The notes: generated by a model from the sequence alone, not told the origin. 64,000 nt of DNA from Glaciecola sp. (GCA_029246415.1 JAQWNF010000006.1:47366-111365), one strand, 5' to 3'; counted from the stretch's first letter, positions 17,841 through 28,440 are shown. Made by a program: numbers and translations.

Positions 17841-18112
17841 TTGCCTCCTAAATACAATTTTGTAGCTTTGCGGCTCGGTATGATTGTCTTAAGAAAAATT
17901 TCTTTCTCAGTTTCAACATATGGAACCAAATATGCGTAATTCTCTAGATCGATTATAAACATTCGTTGATTCTGATATTTTTCTTTGTTCGGATGCTCAA
18001 CAATATCGAGCAGAACACCTTGCTGGATGCACACAACGACATCTTCGAATGAGATGCCTCGTTCACTCAGTAACAGTTGGTTCTTCTCCGCATTCCAATT
18101 TATCAATTTCAT
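17837..18112 (-). CDS. BrnT-like toxin
   Basis: WNAEKNQLLLSERGISFEDVV...DIVEHPNKEKYQNQRMFIIDLENYAYLVPYVE...FLKTIIPSRKATKLYLG. Confidence 0.75.
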   Translation of the reverse strand: MKLINWNAEKNQLLLSERGISFEDVVVCIQQGVLLDIVEHPNKEKYQNQRMFIIDLENYAYLVPYVETEKEIFLKTIIPSRKATKLYLGGK

Positions 18113-18190
18113 ATGACTGACAATAGCACTACGTGTGCCTAATGTCATCAAAACTCTTTAAGGGGATAGCTAATAACTTATTCTTTCTAA

Positions 18191-19009
18191 TCACAAATCA
18201 AACCTTTCTATTAAAAACTTAGCAACACCATCATCATAATTATGTCCGATAACCTTAGTCGCTTTGTCTTTGATAAAGGCCTTTGCGTTATCCGGCGCAT
18301 AACACTCATCTGCTATTTCAAACATACTTAAATCATTATCACTATCGCCAAAACAGATGACATTTTTGGCACCTAATTTATCTCGTAATTTTTGTACCGC
18401 CGCGCCTTTATTGGCAAAGCAATGATGTACATCCATCCAACTATATTCTTTGCCCTCATTTGCCGGGCCCGAATAGGCTATGATGCGTGGATGCTGATTG
18501 AGCTGTGTCCACATTGCCTTAATATGAGTATTTTCACCAATCATACTAATGTTCGTTACCGCTCTATCATGCGCTAATGCGTCTAATGGCATCAATGTGG
18601 CCTGTGAACGCGCAAAATATTTAGTAATAAGCTCTTTCTCAATATTATGCTGAGGCGGGCTGTGATAAATCACATGATGATGATTTTCTACGGTATTTAC
18701 AAAGGGCGTAATATTATGTTCTAGCGCCATGGCCAAGATCAAATCAGTCTCATTTTCAGTGAGTAAATTCTCAAACTCAATGCTTTGTTGTTGCGGATCC
18801 CAAAGGGTTACCCCATTGTTATAAATATGCGGTAGCGATAAAAACTGTCCTTTCAAAATCGGACTAGCAGATAACATTGTTCGTCCTGTGGCGACGGTAT
18901 AGGCGATACCTTGCGAATCCATTTTACTGAGGGTGTCTATAGTGAATTGAGACAGTGTGGAGGAGCCATTTAATAAGGTCCCGTCTAAATCAAAAAAAAC
19001 TAAATCCAT
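18191..19009 (-). CDS. Cof-type HAD-IIB family hydrolase
   Basis: MDLVFFDLDGTLL, YTVATGRT, NVICFGDSDNDLSMFEIA. Confidence 0.88.
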   Translation of the reverse strand: MDLVFFDLDGTLLNGSSTLSQFTIDTLSKMDSQGIAYTVATGRTMLSASPILKGQFLSLPHIYNNGVTLWDPQQQSIEFENLLTENETDLILAMALEHNITPFVNTVENHHHVIYHSPPQHNIEKELITKYFARSQATLMPLDALAHDRAVTNISMIGENTHIKAMWTQLNQHPRIIAYSGPANEGKEYSWMDVHHCFANKGAAVQKLRDKLGAKNVICFGDSDNDLSMFEIADECYAPDNAKAFIKDKATKVIGHNYDDGVAKFLIERFDL

Positions 19010-19331
19010 AAATGTCATTCTAATTGTTGTGGTGAATAAGTATCTATACGCTCAATATCTAATTAAGCGCGAATAAAACAGCTCTTGCTTCAGAATTAAC
19101 TGTTAAGTAATTGATAATGTAACATAAATCATCATGCAAAAATATTATCGATCAATGCTAAATTATACCCCTTACGTGTGAACACCTCTGAATTTGATGT
19201 TAACAGTTTGGGAATTTTTCCTATATCTATCTAATTCAGACCTCTGCTACATTAGGTTTTAAATACCGTTTAATTATTTAATTGAATACTAACAAAAATA
19301 CTTTTTACCTATTGAAACTAGGAACACACAC

Positions 19332-21581
19332 ATGAAAATTAATAAACTGCACCTATCCATGCTCATCGCATTAGGGGGCCAACTTCCAGCAATCGCAGAA
19401 ACTAACGAAGACAGCAAGATTGAGCGCATTAGCGTGACGCAATCAGTCCCTGAAAATACTAACTTTGTACCGGGAACCGTTCAGGTATTAACTCGCGAAG
19501 ATCTTGACCAACAGCGCGTATTTTCAGTTAAAGAAGCACTAGAAAACATAGCCGGTATTAATGTTATCAGCGAAGACGTTTTTTCTGCACGTTTGAACAT
19601 AGGTATTCGTGGACTAAACCCACGTCGTAGTTCACGTGTTTTGTTAATGGAAGATGGCATGCCGTTATTCCTTTCACCTTACGGCGATCCATCAGCCAGC
19701 TATTCAACGCCCATGGATAATGTAGACCGCATTGAGGTTACTAAAGGTTCTGGACAAATTATACATGGCCCACAAACTATCGCTGGTATCATCAACTTCG
19801 TAACCAATCCTGTTCCTCGTGATGGCGTTGAAGGGCAAGTCAATGTTGAGCTAGGTAACAACAACTTCCAAAGCTTATACGGTCGTGTAGGTGTCGGAAA
19901 TCAACAAGGCGGTGTGATGATCAGCGTCATGGATAAAGAGGGTGACGGTTCTCGTGAAAATCACACTTTAGGCATCCAAGACTATTCAATCAAAGGTCTA
20001 CTTCAACTCAATGAACAACATTCTATTATTGCCAAAATTTCACAATTTGAAGAATTATCACGTCAATCAGAAACTGGCCTAAGCGCAGCAGAATACGCTG
20101 AAAACCCTTTCCAAGCCCCTACTGGATTAATCGACCGCTTCCAACAGCAGCGCGATACTTTCCAACTTGTTCATGATTTTGAAATTAGTCCAACTGCGCA
20201 ACTTTCGACTCAAGCTTACCGTGTTGAACAAACGCGTGCCTCGTTTAGACAAATCAATGGTCCAGGCGAAAATATTGAGTTTTGTCCTGGTGAAAACGGT
20301 GCCACTGGCGATATAGCGGGTGAAGAAGAAGCGCTTGCTCCTACATTAGAAAACTCACTGGTTTGTGGTGGTAGATGGCGTCCACGTGAGTTTGAATATT
20401 TCGGTATTGAACCGCGCCTATCCATTGTTCACGATTACTTTGGTGACAAAAGCGAAGCGGTTATTGGCTTTAGATATCACGAAGAAGATATCTTGCGTAA
20501 CCAATTCCGAGGTTTTGACTCGCGCTTCCACAATTTAGGCTTTGCTCAGCAATATGCTGGTGTTGATGAAAATGATGGCCGTGCGGGCTGGCACAATGAA
20601 CAAATCGAAACACAGGTTGAAGCTATGTCATTCTACTTACAAAATAGCGTATTCATGGGAGACTGGACATTGACTCCGGGTTTCCGTTTAGAAGATGTGA
20701 CTCAAACCACTGATTATGTCCGTACTGAAGGTGCTGCTCCAACCAATCCTGAGAAAAAGTACACGCATGATTTTACTGTATTTTTACCGGGTTTAGGTGC
20801 GACTTATAAAGTGGATGAGAATACGACGTGGTTTGCGGGTATTCATAAAGGTTTTGCGCCAGCACGTCCAAGTCGTGAAGTGGATTCGGATGAGCCAGAT
20901 GCGTCTTTCTTAGCTACTGACCCAGAAGAGAGCTGGAACTACGAAATCGGTCTTCGTTCATCAGTGATTAAAGGTGTCCAAGCTGAAGCGACTCTTTTCT
21001 TTACTAATTTTAACCAGATTGTTATCCAAACTGAAGCTGGTCGTTTCATTAATGCGGGTGAGTCACGTCAGTCGGGTATCGAGATTGCAGGTCAATTCGA
21101 TTCGGCAGAGCGATTTGGTACTAAACACAACATCTATATTCAAGGTAATTTATCTAATTTGTTCTTAGCTGAATTTACTAATTCTCAAACAGTATGGGAT
21201 GAAGAAGGTGAAGAAATCTTAGAAACGGCGAGCTTTGAGTCGGGTAACCGTTTACCTTATGCACCAAAATTATCAGCTACAGTTGCTGTTGGCTATCAAA
21301 GCCCTGACCGCAAGTTAGATGCACGTCTTGCCTTGAATCATACTGGTGAGCAGTTTGTTGATGCTGCCAATACTTCAGTGGAATCAGATGACGGCATGGA
21401 GGGTAAGATCCCTGCGTATACGCTTATCAATATGAGTGTGAACTACGAGTTTAACGACAATTTAACTGTGTTTTTGAGTGGTCATAATCTTACGGATAAA
21501 GAATACCTTGCAAGCCGAAAAGACGGTATGGTCGTGGGCCGTACTCGTCAATTGAATGCGGGCTTTAACTACCGTTTTTAA
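19332..21581 (+). CDS. TonB-dependent outer-membrane receptor (FecA-like)
   Basis: Plug domain VFSVKEALENIAGINV...RGLNPRRSSRVLLMEDG; C-terminal LTVFLSGHNLTDKEY...RTRQLNAGFNYRF. Confidence 0.9.
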   Translation: MKINKLHLSMLIALGGQLPAIAETNEDSKIERISVTQSVPENTNFVPGTVQVLTREDLDQQRVFSVKEALENIAGINVISEDVFSARLNIGIRGLNPRRSSRVLLMEDGMPLFLSPYGDPSASYSTPMDNVDRIEVTKGSGQIIHGPQTIAGIINFVTNPVPRDGVEGQVNVELGNNNFQSLYGRVGVGNQQGGVMISVMDKEGDGSRENHTLGIQDYSIKGLLQLNEQHSIIAKISQFEELSRQSETGLSAAEYAENPFQAPTGLIDRFQQQRDTFQLVHDFEISPTAQLSTQAYRVEQTRASFRQINGPGENIEFCPGENGATGDIAGEEEALAPTLENSLVCGGRWRPREFEYFGIEPRLSIVHDYFGDKSEAVIGFRYHEEDILRNQFRGFDSRFHNLGFAQQYAGVDENDGRAGWHNEQIETQVEAMSFYLQNSVFMGDWTLTPGFRLEDVTQTTDYVRTEGAAPTNPEKKYTHDFTVFLPGLGATYKVDENTTWFAGIHKGFAPARPSREVDSDEPDASFLATDPEESWNYEIGLRSSVIKGVQAEATLFFTNFNQIVIQTEAGRFINAGESRQSGIEIAGQFDSAERFGTKHNIYIQGNLSNLFLAEFTNSQTVWDEEGEEILETASFESGNRLPYAPKLSATVAVGYQSPDRKLDARLALNHTGEQFVDAANTSVESDDGMEGKIPAYTLINMSVNYEFNDNLTVFLSGHNLTDKEYLASRKDGMVVGRTRQLNAGFNYRF

Positions 21582-21604
21582 ACCGTCCGTGACGTAAACT
21601 ATTG

Positions 21605-21635
21605 AGGCGCTAACTTCACTCTTAGCGCCTTTTTA
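21605..21635 (+). terminator. Rho-independent terminator after TonB receptor
   Basis: AGGCGCTAA-CTTCACTC-TTAGCGCCTTTTT. Confidence 0.8.
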
Positions 21636-21677
21636 TTTGTATTACCTGTATTAACATTCAATTACCTTACTATCTGC

Positions 21678-21712
21678 AAAAGTAGGGTGAAAAGTAGGGT
21701 GAAAAGTAGGGT
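21678..21712. repeat. Tandem 12-bp repeat AAAAGTAGGGTG x3
   Basis: AAAAGTAGGGTG AAAAGTAGGGTG AAAAGTAGGGT read directly. Confidence 0.85.
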
Positions 21713-21825
21713 AAATACCATCCCAAAGTATAGTACCTATCATAATCATCATGTTTATCATCAACTTCAAAGCACCTTTTATTCTTAAGTGCTAAAAACG
21801 AAGTTTTCTCAAAGGATGGTTAAAT

Positions 21826-23136
21826 GTGAGTATTCGTGCACTTATTAATCTTAGAATTATCGCGTCACTGATATTAATTTTAGTTTTCAGTGGGATTGTT
21901 GCTATTTGGCAAGCAAGAAACTCTGTTGAAAAAGAAGTCCGTTCCTCGATAAATTTAGCCGTTCAAATGATAGAGTTTGGTTTAAATCAAGACTCTTTAG
22001 ATAGCAACGACATAGCCTTGTGGATAGATAATATTAACAATATGCAACCGGTCAGACATTTAGATGTTCATGTTGGGAAAAATGAAAAGACAGAAAAAAA
22101 TTCAACGTTAAGCAACGCAAACGAGCAAGAACAATCGGCACCTCAATGGTTTGTGAAAGCGGTAATGGTAGACTTTTTAACACACAATCATAATATCACG
22201 ATTGCAGACGGTTCGATTAAACCCATTGTAATAAACGCTAATCCAATGGATGAGATAAACGAAGCGTGGGGTGAAACGAAAATATTTTTTTGGACCATTG
22301 TGTTTATGAGTGCAATTATATTTTTGACGATTAATTTTGTTTTTAATTCAATGTTACGGGCTGTCAACACTATTTTGTATGTGCTTCGTCAAGTTGAAGG
22401 CGGATATTTCGACCAAGTGCTGCCGCCTTTTAAAATAAGTGAATTTAATGCCATTGCGGTAGAGATTAACGGTATGTCTAACGCCCTAAACACAGCGCGA
22501 AAAAATAACCAAGCATTGGCACTGCGTACTATGCAAATCCAAGAAACAGAAAGAAAAGACATGTCTCGTGAATTGCATGATGAAATGGGGCAATCATTAA
22601 CGGCAATCAAGGCAATGGCTGTTACTTGTCAACAACCGAGTAGTGATGTTAGCGCCATAACGTCTTCTATTATTAATATTTGTGATCACTTGTCTGTGGT
22701 AGTGCATTCGATGATGAAAACATTGCATCCGCTGAGCTTGAGTGAACTTGGTTTAGGAGCCAGCTTGTCAGAACTGGTAAGAGAATGGCAGCGCTGTAGT
22801 GAATCCTTGCATTTTGATTTAAATTACGATGCTAGTCTAGAAAGCTTGAATTCTGATATTGCAATTCACGTGTATCGGATTGTGCAAGAATGTTTAACTA
22901 ATGTCGTGAAACATGCAAATGCGAGTAAGGTCAATATTGTGGTAATAAAACTTAACAATGAGGTTAAAATTTCAATATCAGATAATGGCCAAGGAAAGCA
23001 ATCAAACTCACCTGGTTTTGGTTTGTTAGGTATGCGTGAACGCGCCGAAAATTTAGGCGGAACGTTTTCGTTAGAAACACCAGAAAACAGTGGAGTAAAC
23101 GTAGTGGTTCAGCTACCGTTTAGAGGTAATAAGTAA
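21826..23136 (+). CDS. Sensor histidine kinase (HisKA_3, NarX/UhpB type)
   Basis: Two TM segments; METRKDM-like H-box QIQETERKDMSRELHDEMGQSLTAIKAM; HVYRIVQECLTNVVKHANAS; GFGLLGMRERAENLGG. GTG start. Confidence 0.87.
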   Translation: MSIRALINLRIIASLILILVFSGIVAIWQARNSVEKEVRSSINLAVQMIEFGLNQDSLDSNDIALWIDNINNMQPVRHLDVHVGKNEKTEKNSTLSNANEQEQSAPQWFVKAVMVDFLTHNHNITIADGSIKPIVINANPMDEINEAWGETKIFFWTIVFMSAIIFLTINFVFNSMLRAVNTILYVLRQVEGGYFDQVLPPFKISEFNAIAVEINGMSNALNTARKNNQALALRTMQIQETERKDMSRELHDEMGQSLTAIKAMAVTCQQPSSDVSAITSSIINICDHLSVVVHSMMKTLHPLSLSELGLGASLSELVREWQRCSESLHFDLNYDASLESLNSDIAIHVYRIVQECLTNVVKHANASKVNIVVIKLNNEVKISISDNGQGKQSNSPGFGLLGMRERAENLGGTFSLETPENSGVNVVVQLPFRGNK

Positions 23137-23783
23137 TGGATAAAGCAAAGATAAAAGTATTGTTAGTCGATGATCATATTGTTGTAAGAGCAGGCTTTAG
23201 AATGTTACTTGCTTCACAAAACTACATTGGTGAAATTGTTGATATTGACCGCGGGGAGCTCGCAGTCACGGAATACAAACGCTTTGCTCCAGATGTTGTG
23301 GTTATGGATTTATCGATGCACGGTATTGGAGGCTTAGAAGCGATTCGCCGACTCTGTAAACACGATCCTCAAGTACTTATTCTGGTTTATAGTATTCACG
23401 ATGAAAACGTTTACGTTGAGCGAGCTTTACAAGCTGGTGCAAAAGGTTATATCTGTAAAAACAGTGCTGCTGTGGTTTTAGCAGAAGCGGTATCTCTAAT
23501 TGCGAGTGGTAAACGTTATATTGAACCTGGTTTGTTACCTGAACACAGTAAGTCTTGTGAACAAGAACAAAAAAAATTTCGTCATGAGATCTACACCTTA
23601 TCACCACGCGAGTTTGACGTATTTAGGCTCATTTCAAAAGGCTTTAACGCACATAACGTCGCGAAAGAGCTTTGCCTAAGTTACAAAACAATTTGTAACT
23701 ATAACACTCAAATTAAAAATAAACTTAATGCGAATACATCTGCTGATTTAGCTAATATTGCTAGAGAGTGTAAAGTGATTTAG
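23136..23783 (+). CDS. LuxR/NarL family response regulator
   Basis: VLLVDDHIVVRAGFRML, VVVMDLSMHGIGGLEA, LSPREFDVFRLISKGFNAHNVAKELCLSYKTICNYNTQIKNKL. Confidence 0.9.
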   Translation: MDKAKIKVLLVDDHIVVRAGFRMLLASQNYIGEIVDIDRGELAVTEYKRFAPDVVVMDLSMHGIGGLEAIRRLCKHDPQVLILVYSIHDENVYVERALQAGAKGYICKNSAAVVLAEAVSLIASGKRYIEPGLLPEHSKSCEQEQKKFRHEIYTLSPREFDVFRLISKGFNAHNVAKELCLSYKTICNYNTQIKNKLNANTSADLANIARECKVI

Positions 23784-23851
23784 GTCATTACAATTGCATC
23801 GCGAGTAGAAGGGGGCAGATAAGTTTAGATGTCGAAGTCGGTAAGTGTCGG

Positions 23852-25333
23852 TTAATGACGGTTAGACCGAATTAACCCCAGCATATAAGCCATGTTATCT
23901 GCTGGATTATTATCCCCAACCCCCCATATATAAAAAAGTCCGCCTTTCTCAAAGACACCCATAGTGTACAGCTGTCCTTGGACTCGCGGTGCCCAAAACG
24001 CAGCGGATTGGCATATTGCTGTCATTGTTTCAGGGGGGATATCTGATTCTTTTATGACCCACATATCTTTTTTGATATAAAACGCATCATCTCCCATATC
24101 TTCTAATAATAGCGCAATTGTGCGGGGTTGATACGATCCAAGGATACAATTAACAGTGTCAGTAAAACGTTTGATGATAGTGGGGGATTCAAAATGTGTC
24201 GCCGTTGGCAATTTGGGTGAATCAATGGGCGCTGTTTTTAAGACCATATGATCGGGTAATTTAGCCAAATAGCTAATATTTGGCTCACCGATTAATTGGC
24301 TGATAGACGAAGTGATAATATTGGCGAGATCTTGATGGTCGAGTTGATGTGAGTTTGGCGCAGCTGATTGCAAAGCTCCATACACAGCTATATCGTTATT
24401 TAATAATTCATGGGCTAATAATGTTTGTATACACTCAGGAAATTGCTCAATAGTTGTTAATTGCGGTTCAGCCGTCACAACTTGCTGACGCACCCATGTG
24501 GTAAATGATTGGATACTCGCCTCACACAAATATCGAATGGCAAACATGCCTCGATGATTCAGTTCTTCTTCAATATACAACTCGGGCCATTGGGTTTGCC
24601 ATATGGGGAGTTGGGCTTGCACTGATTTTTGATACTGAGCAGGAAGCCACCAAGAAAATATTTTAGATGTTGTTGTTTCGTTTTCAACAATATTCACGGA
24701 TTTTATTTGATAAATAATAGGCCGCTTAATACTTTTTAGTACCTGTTCATTTTGAACGCTTAATTTATTACGCACTCTTCTAGAGACGTGATAAATGTCA
24801 GCTTCGGTTATGCCACTGGCAATTATAGTTAGAGCACTATCTTGGTAATATTGTGATTTGTAAGTATACACATCATGTGCAGTGATTTGCGCAAGCATAT
24901 CGGGGAAACCACCCCAATGTTGATAGGCATCAGGATGTTGATCCCCTCGCCATATTTGAGACTGCCTTTGATAAGCGGGATGTTTAGCATAAAACGCCAG
25001 TTCGTGTTGGATCACTGATTTTTCTTGTTCGATATCACATGCTGCATAGGTATGGGTCATCAAACCTGCATATAAGTATTCAATCAATAAGAGTAAGTCT
25101 TCGGCAGTATTCGCTTGGACAAAATAATAGCTCTTATCCCCAGTCGTGCTAGCGTTCATTTTACAGCGAGTAATACTCGTCAGCGCAAATAGATTATGAC
25201 GCTCTGGAAATAGGGTGGATGTTCGAAACACTAAATGTTCGACTAAGTGACCGATACCTGAATGATCCATTGCCGGTGAGGGAAGGGTGAAGACAGCTGC
25301 GAACTCAGGTTGTTTAACAATATGGATATTCAT
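23852..25333 (-). CDS. pqqF: Short M16 family peptidase, PqqF-like
   Basis: HXXEH motif (GHLVEHLVF) and downstream EQEKSVIQHELA; last gene of the PQQ cluster. Confidence 0.7.
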   Translation of the reverse strand: MNIHIVKQPEFAAVFTLPSPAMDHSGIGHLVEHLVFRTSTLFPERHNLFALTSITRCKMNASTTGDKSYYFVQANTAEDLLLLIEYLYAGLMTHTYAACDIEQEKSVIQHELAFYAKHPAYQRQSQIWRGDQHPDAYQHWGGFPDMLAQITAHDVYTYKSQYYQDSALTIIASGITEADIYHVSRRVRNKLSVQNEQVLKSIKRPIIYQIKSVNIVENETTTSKIFSWWLPAQYQKSVQAQLPIWQTQWPELYIEEELNHRGMFAIRYLCEASIQSFTTWVRQQVVTAEPQLTTIEQFPECIQTLLAHELLNNDIAVYGALQSAAPNSHQLDHQDLANIITSSISQLIGEPNISYLAKLPDHMVLKTAPIDSPKLPTATHFESPTIIKRFTDTVNCILGSYQPRTIALLLEDMGDDAFYIKKDMWVIKESDIPPETMTAICQSAAFWAPRVQGQLYTMGVFEKGGLFYIWGVGDNNPADNMAYMLGLIRSNRH

Positions 25334-25365
25334 TAGCCTCCCTCAGCATGTTGCAGCATAGGCGA

Positions 25366-26499
25366 TTATTCTTGGATCAAATGGACTGGAATATCAGTTT
25401 TGGGATCGCGGTAAAATAAGTTTTCTCTTGGCTGCTTGGACTTTGCGATAGCCGCCTGGATCAAATAATGATCAGGTGATTTATCACAGACTGGGTCGGT
25501 TTTATGCATATCACCGGTGAGCATAAATGCCTGACAACGACATCCACCAAAGTCCTTTTCTTTTTCATCACAATCGCGACAAGGTGAAGGGAGCCAATCT
25601 AGTCCACGAAACTTATTAAATGAAAAGTCTTCGTGCCATATTTTCTCTAATGACGACTCTTTCACATTAGGGAAAGTCAGAGGTAATATTTTCGCACTAT
25701 GACACGGTAGGGCAGAGCCATCGGGTGTGACGGTTAAAAAGGTTGTTGCCCAGCCATTCATACAAGCCTTAGGGCGCGTTTCATAATAGTCTGGCGTGAC
25801 AAATATAAACTTAGGCTCATCATCACCTTGAGTATCTCTAAATCTATTCACTGTTGCTTCAGCTGCCACAAGCTGTTCTTTCGTGGGCAGTAGATGGTCA
25901 CGATTTAAATATGCCCAGCCATAATATTGTACGGTTGCCAACTCGACAAAGTCGCCTCCCAACTCACAACTCAGCGCGAGTACATCAGCGATTTTATCTA
26001 TGTTTTGGCGCGTTAAACAAAAATTAAGCACCATCGGATAATCGTATTGCTTAACTAATTTAGCAACCGCTAACTTTTGTTCAAAAGAATGACGTTTGTT
26101 ACCAATAAGATCATTTTCATCGGCATTGGCTGCTTGGAAACTTAGTTGAATATGGTCAAGTCCAGCCTCTTTTAACCCTTTTATACGTTTTTCAGTCAAG
26201 CCAATGCCTGAAGTGATTAAGTTAGTATAAAAACCCAATTCACTGGCATGTGCAACTAATGCTTCTAAATCTTTGCGTAGTAAAGGCTCACCACCGGAGA
26301 AGCCAAGTTGCACTGCGCCCATTTCACGAGCTTCGCTTAAGACCTTTTTCCACGTTTCTGTATCACACTCATCTTTGCGTTCACTCATTTGCACTGGATT
26401 AGAACAATATGGACAATGCAGAGGACAATCATAAGTGAGCTCCGCAAGGAGCCATAATGGATTTTTCACATCTGTTTTTAAGACAGGTTTACTCGACAT
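25366..26499 (-). CDS. pqqE: PQQ biosynthesis radical SAM protein PqqE
   Basis: LTYDCPLHCPYCSNP (CxxxCxxC), SPCRDCDEKEKDFGGCRCQAFMLTGD. ATG at 26499 preferred. Confidence 0.95.
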   Translation of the reverse strand: MSSKPVLKTDVKNPLWLLAELTYDCPLHCPYCSNPVQMSERKDECDTETWKKVLSEAREMGAVQLGFSGGEPLLRKDLEALVAHASELGFYTNLITSGIGLTEKRIKGLKEAGLDHIQLSFQAANADENDLIGNKRHSFEQKLAVAKLVKQYDYPMVLNFCLTRQNIDKIADVLALSCELGGDFVELATVQYYGWAYLNRDHLLPTKEQLVAAEATVNRFRDTQGDDEPKFIFVTPDYYETRPKACMNGWATTFLTVTPDGSALPCHSAKILPLTFPNVKESSLEKIWHEDFSFNKFRGLDWLPSPCRDCDEKEKDFGGCRCQAFMLTGDMHKTDPVCDKSPDHYLIQAAIAKSKQPRENLFYRDPKTDIPVHLIQE

Positions 26500-26752
26500 A
26501 CTTGATCCACTTTTTTTCATGGGCATGATCTAAGAACTCGTGAATATCCTTATCAATGCCTTCGACATCTGGAAATTTAGCTACTAGTTCACTGATGATA
26601 GTATCAACGTCACGTTGCCCATTGACCATTTGTATGATTTCACCGGCACTGCCATTGAGTGTGATCATCCCTTCAGGGTATAACAGCACAAAAGCATCTT
26701 GGGCTTTTTCAAATTGAAATTTATATAATGGATTAAGTTTGGGAGTTGCCAT
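26489..26752 (-). CDS. pqqD: PQQ biosynthesis peptide chaperone PqqD
   Basis: LLYPEGMITLNGSAGEIIQMVNGQRDVDTIISEL. Confidence 0.93.
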   Translation of the reverse strand: MATPKLNPLYKFQFEKAQDAFVLLYPEGMITLNGSAGEIIQMVNGQRDVDTIISELVAKFPDVEGIDKDIHEFLDHAHEKKWIKYVE

Positions 26753-27510
26753 TACATGAAGCCTTTGTGAGAAATATTTTCGTCAGTCACCGCGCCAAAA
26801 GGTTTGCGGTTAAATTCATATGCTAAGCTGATACTATCTGCCATACTCCATAAGACATCAAGTTTGAATTGCAAAATGTTTAATGCACGCTCTTGTTGTT
26901 TACGAGTTTCAAAATGATCTAAGGTGATTTCTAAACCATGCTGTACATCTCGACGCGCTTGATTTAAGCGCATTTGAAAATAGGAGAATCCTTCTGGATC
27001 AATCCATTTATAATGTGTCGGCCATGTATCGAGGCGACTTTGATGGATTTCAGGGGCAAACATTTCTGTTAGTGACGAACAGGCTGCTTCTTCCCAGCTC
27101 GCTTTACGCGTGAAGTTAATATATGCCCCGACCGCAAACTTCACACCAGGCAATAAAAAGCGTTCGTTGAGCATATCTTCACGATTTAAACCCACCGCTT
27201 CACCTAGACGTAACCAAGCCTCAATACCGCCTAAAGTGGTATCTTCAGGATCGCCATCATGATCTAAAATGCGCTGGATCCATTTACGTCGAGTTTGCAG
27301 ATCCCAGCAATTGGCCATGATCCCAGCATCTTTTACCGGGATAGCTAATTGATAAAATAAGCGATTGGCGACCCATCCTTGAATTTGTTCTTGGGTACAT
27401 TCGCCTTTATTCATTGCTACATGAAAGGGATGATAAATATGATAGTACTCGCCTTTACCACGGAGCTTAGCTTCAAATTCGTCGCGAGACCAAGGTGCTT
27501 GCTTTGTCAT
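26752..27510 (-). CDS. pqqC: Pyrroloquinoline-quinone synthase PqqC
   Basis: [51 protein letters not shown]. Confidence 0.95.
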   Translation of the reverse strand: MTKQAPWSRDEFEAKLRGKGEYYHIYHPFHVAMNKGECTQEQIQGWVANRLFYQLAIPVKDAGIMANCWDLQTRRKWIQRILDHDGDPEDTTLGGIEAWLRLGEAVGLNREDMLNERFLLPGVKFAVGAYINFTRKASWEEAACSSLTEMFAPEIHQSRLDTWPTHYKWIDPEGFSYFQMRLNQARRDVQHGLEITLDHFETRKQQERALNILQFKLDVLWSMADSISLAYEFNRKPFGAVTDENISHKGFM

Positions 27511-27519
27511 AAGATATCC

Positions 27520-28440
27520 TTAAATCGTAATTTGCATGCCATCATAGGCTAATTCAATACCATTATCGCGCAGATAGGCATTAGCAGTTGAAGACTCATC
27601 GAGTATTGGGTTTGTATTATTAATGTGGATCAATATTTTCCGTTCGATATCGTACTGTTGTAACAATGCTACGGTGCCATCAGGACCATTTACTGGCATG
27701 TGACCCATTTGTGAGCCGAGTCGGTTACTGAAGCCTTTTTGGATCATCTCATCATCCAGCCATAAAGTACCGTCAAATAGAGCGCAGCTAGATTGTTCGA
27801 GCATATTTTTCACTAAATCACTGGCTTGTACACATCCTGGCGCATAAAACACACTTTTGCCGGTGGCATCATCCACAATCTGCAAACCAATGTTGTTCCC
27901 ATCCACTATATTATCGCGATACTTCGAATAAGGTGGAGCATTAGATTCTAATACAATTGGGTGAAACGTTAAACCAGAGACCCCTTCAACTTGAAATCCT
28001 GGCTCATGAGTAGTACCAATCGCGTGGCGTTGCAATCCCCCATGCCAGTGTTTCAGCATGGGAAATACAGGAAAAGCGGTACTTAAATCTTCATAGACCA
28101 CATCGGTGCAGTAAACGGGTAATGGTAAACCTTCACGCAACGTCAGTAGACCTGTGGTATGGTCGATTTGACTATCAGTTAAAATAATCGATTTAATCGC
28201 GGTACCACGCTGCTGTCCATCGGCGGGCCATAATAAGGGAGATTGATTAATTTGTTGGCGAATATCGGGTGAGGCATTAATTAAGACCCAATCTTTTCGG
28301 TTGCTCGATACAGCTATACTCGACTGTGTGCGCTCGCGTACCGCTAAGGTATTATTTCGGCAACCCGCACAATTATCACAATGACAGTTCCACTGTGGTA
28401 CGCCGCCACCAGCACCTGAGCCTAAAATTAATATATACAT
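27520..28440 (-). CDS. pqqB: PQQ biosynthesis protein PqqB
   Basis: LGSGAGGGVPQWNCHCDNCAGCR, TDSQIDHTTGLLTLREG, RLGSQMGHMPVNGPDG. Confidence 0.95.
   Translation of the reverse strand: MYILILGSGAGGGVPQWNCHCDNCAGCRNNTLAVRERTQSSIAVSSNRKDWVLINASPDIRQQINQSPLLWPADGQQRGTAIKSIILTDSQIDHTTGLLTLREGLPLPVYCTDVVYEDLSTAFPVFPMLKHWHGGLQRHAIGTTHEPGFQVEGVSGLTFHPIVLESNAPPYSKYRDNIVDGNNIGLQIVDDATGKSVFYAPGCVQASDLVKNMLEQSSCALFDGTLWLDDEMIQKGFSNRLGSQMGHMPVNGPDGTVALLQQYDIERKILIHINNTNPILDESSTANAYLRDNGIELAYDGMQITI

Noticed and set aside
19020-19331. Possible Fur box upstream of the TonB-dependent receptor (TTGATAATGTAACATAAATCATC)
   Set aside because: Only one hexamer fits well; the match to the Fur consensus is too weak.
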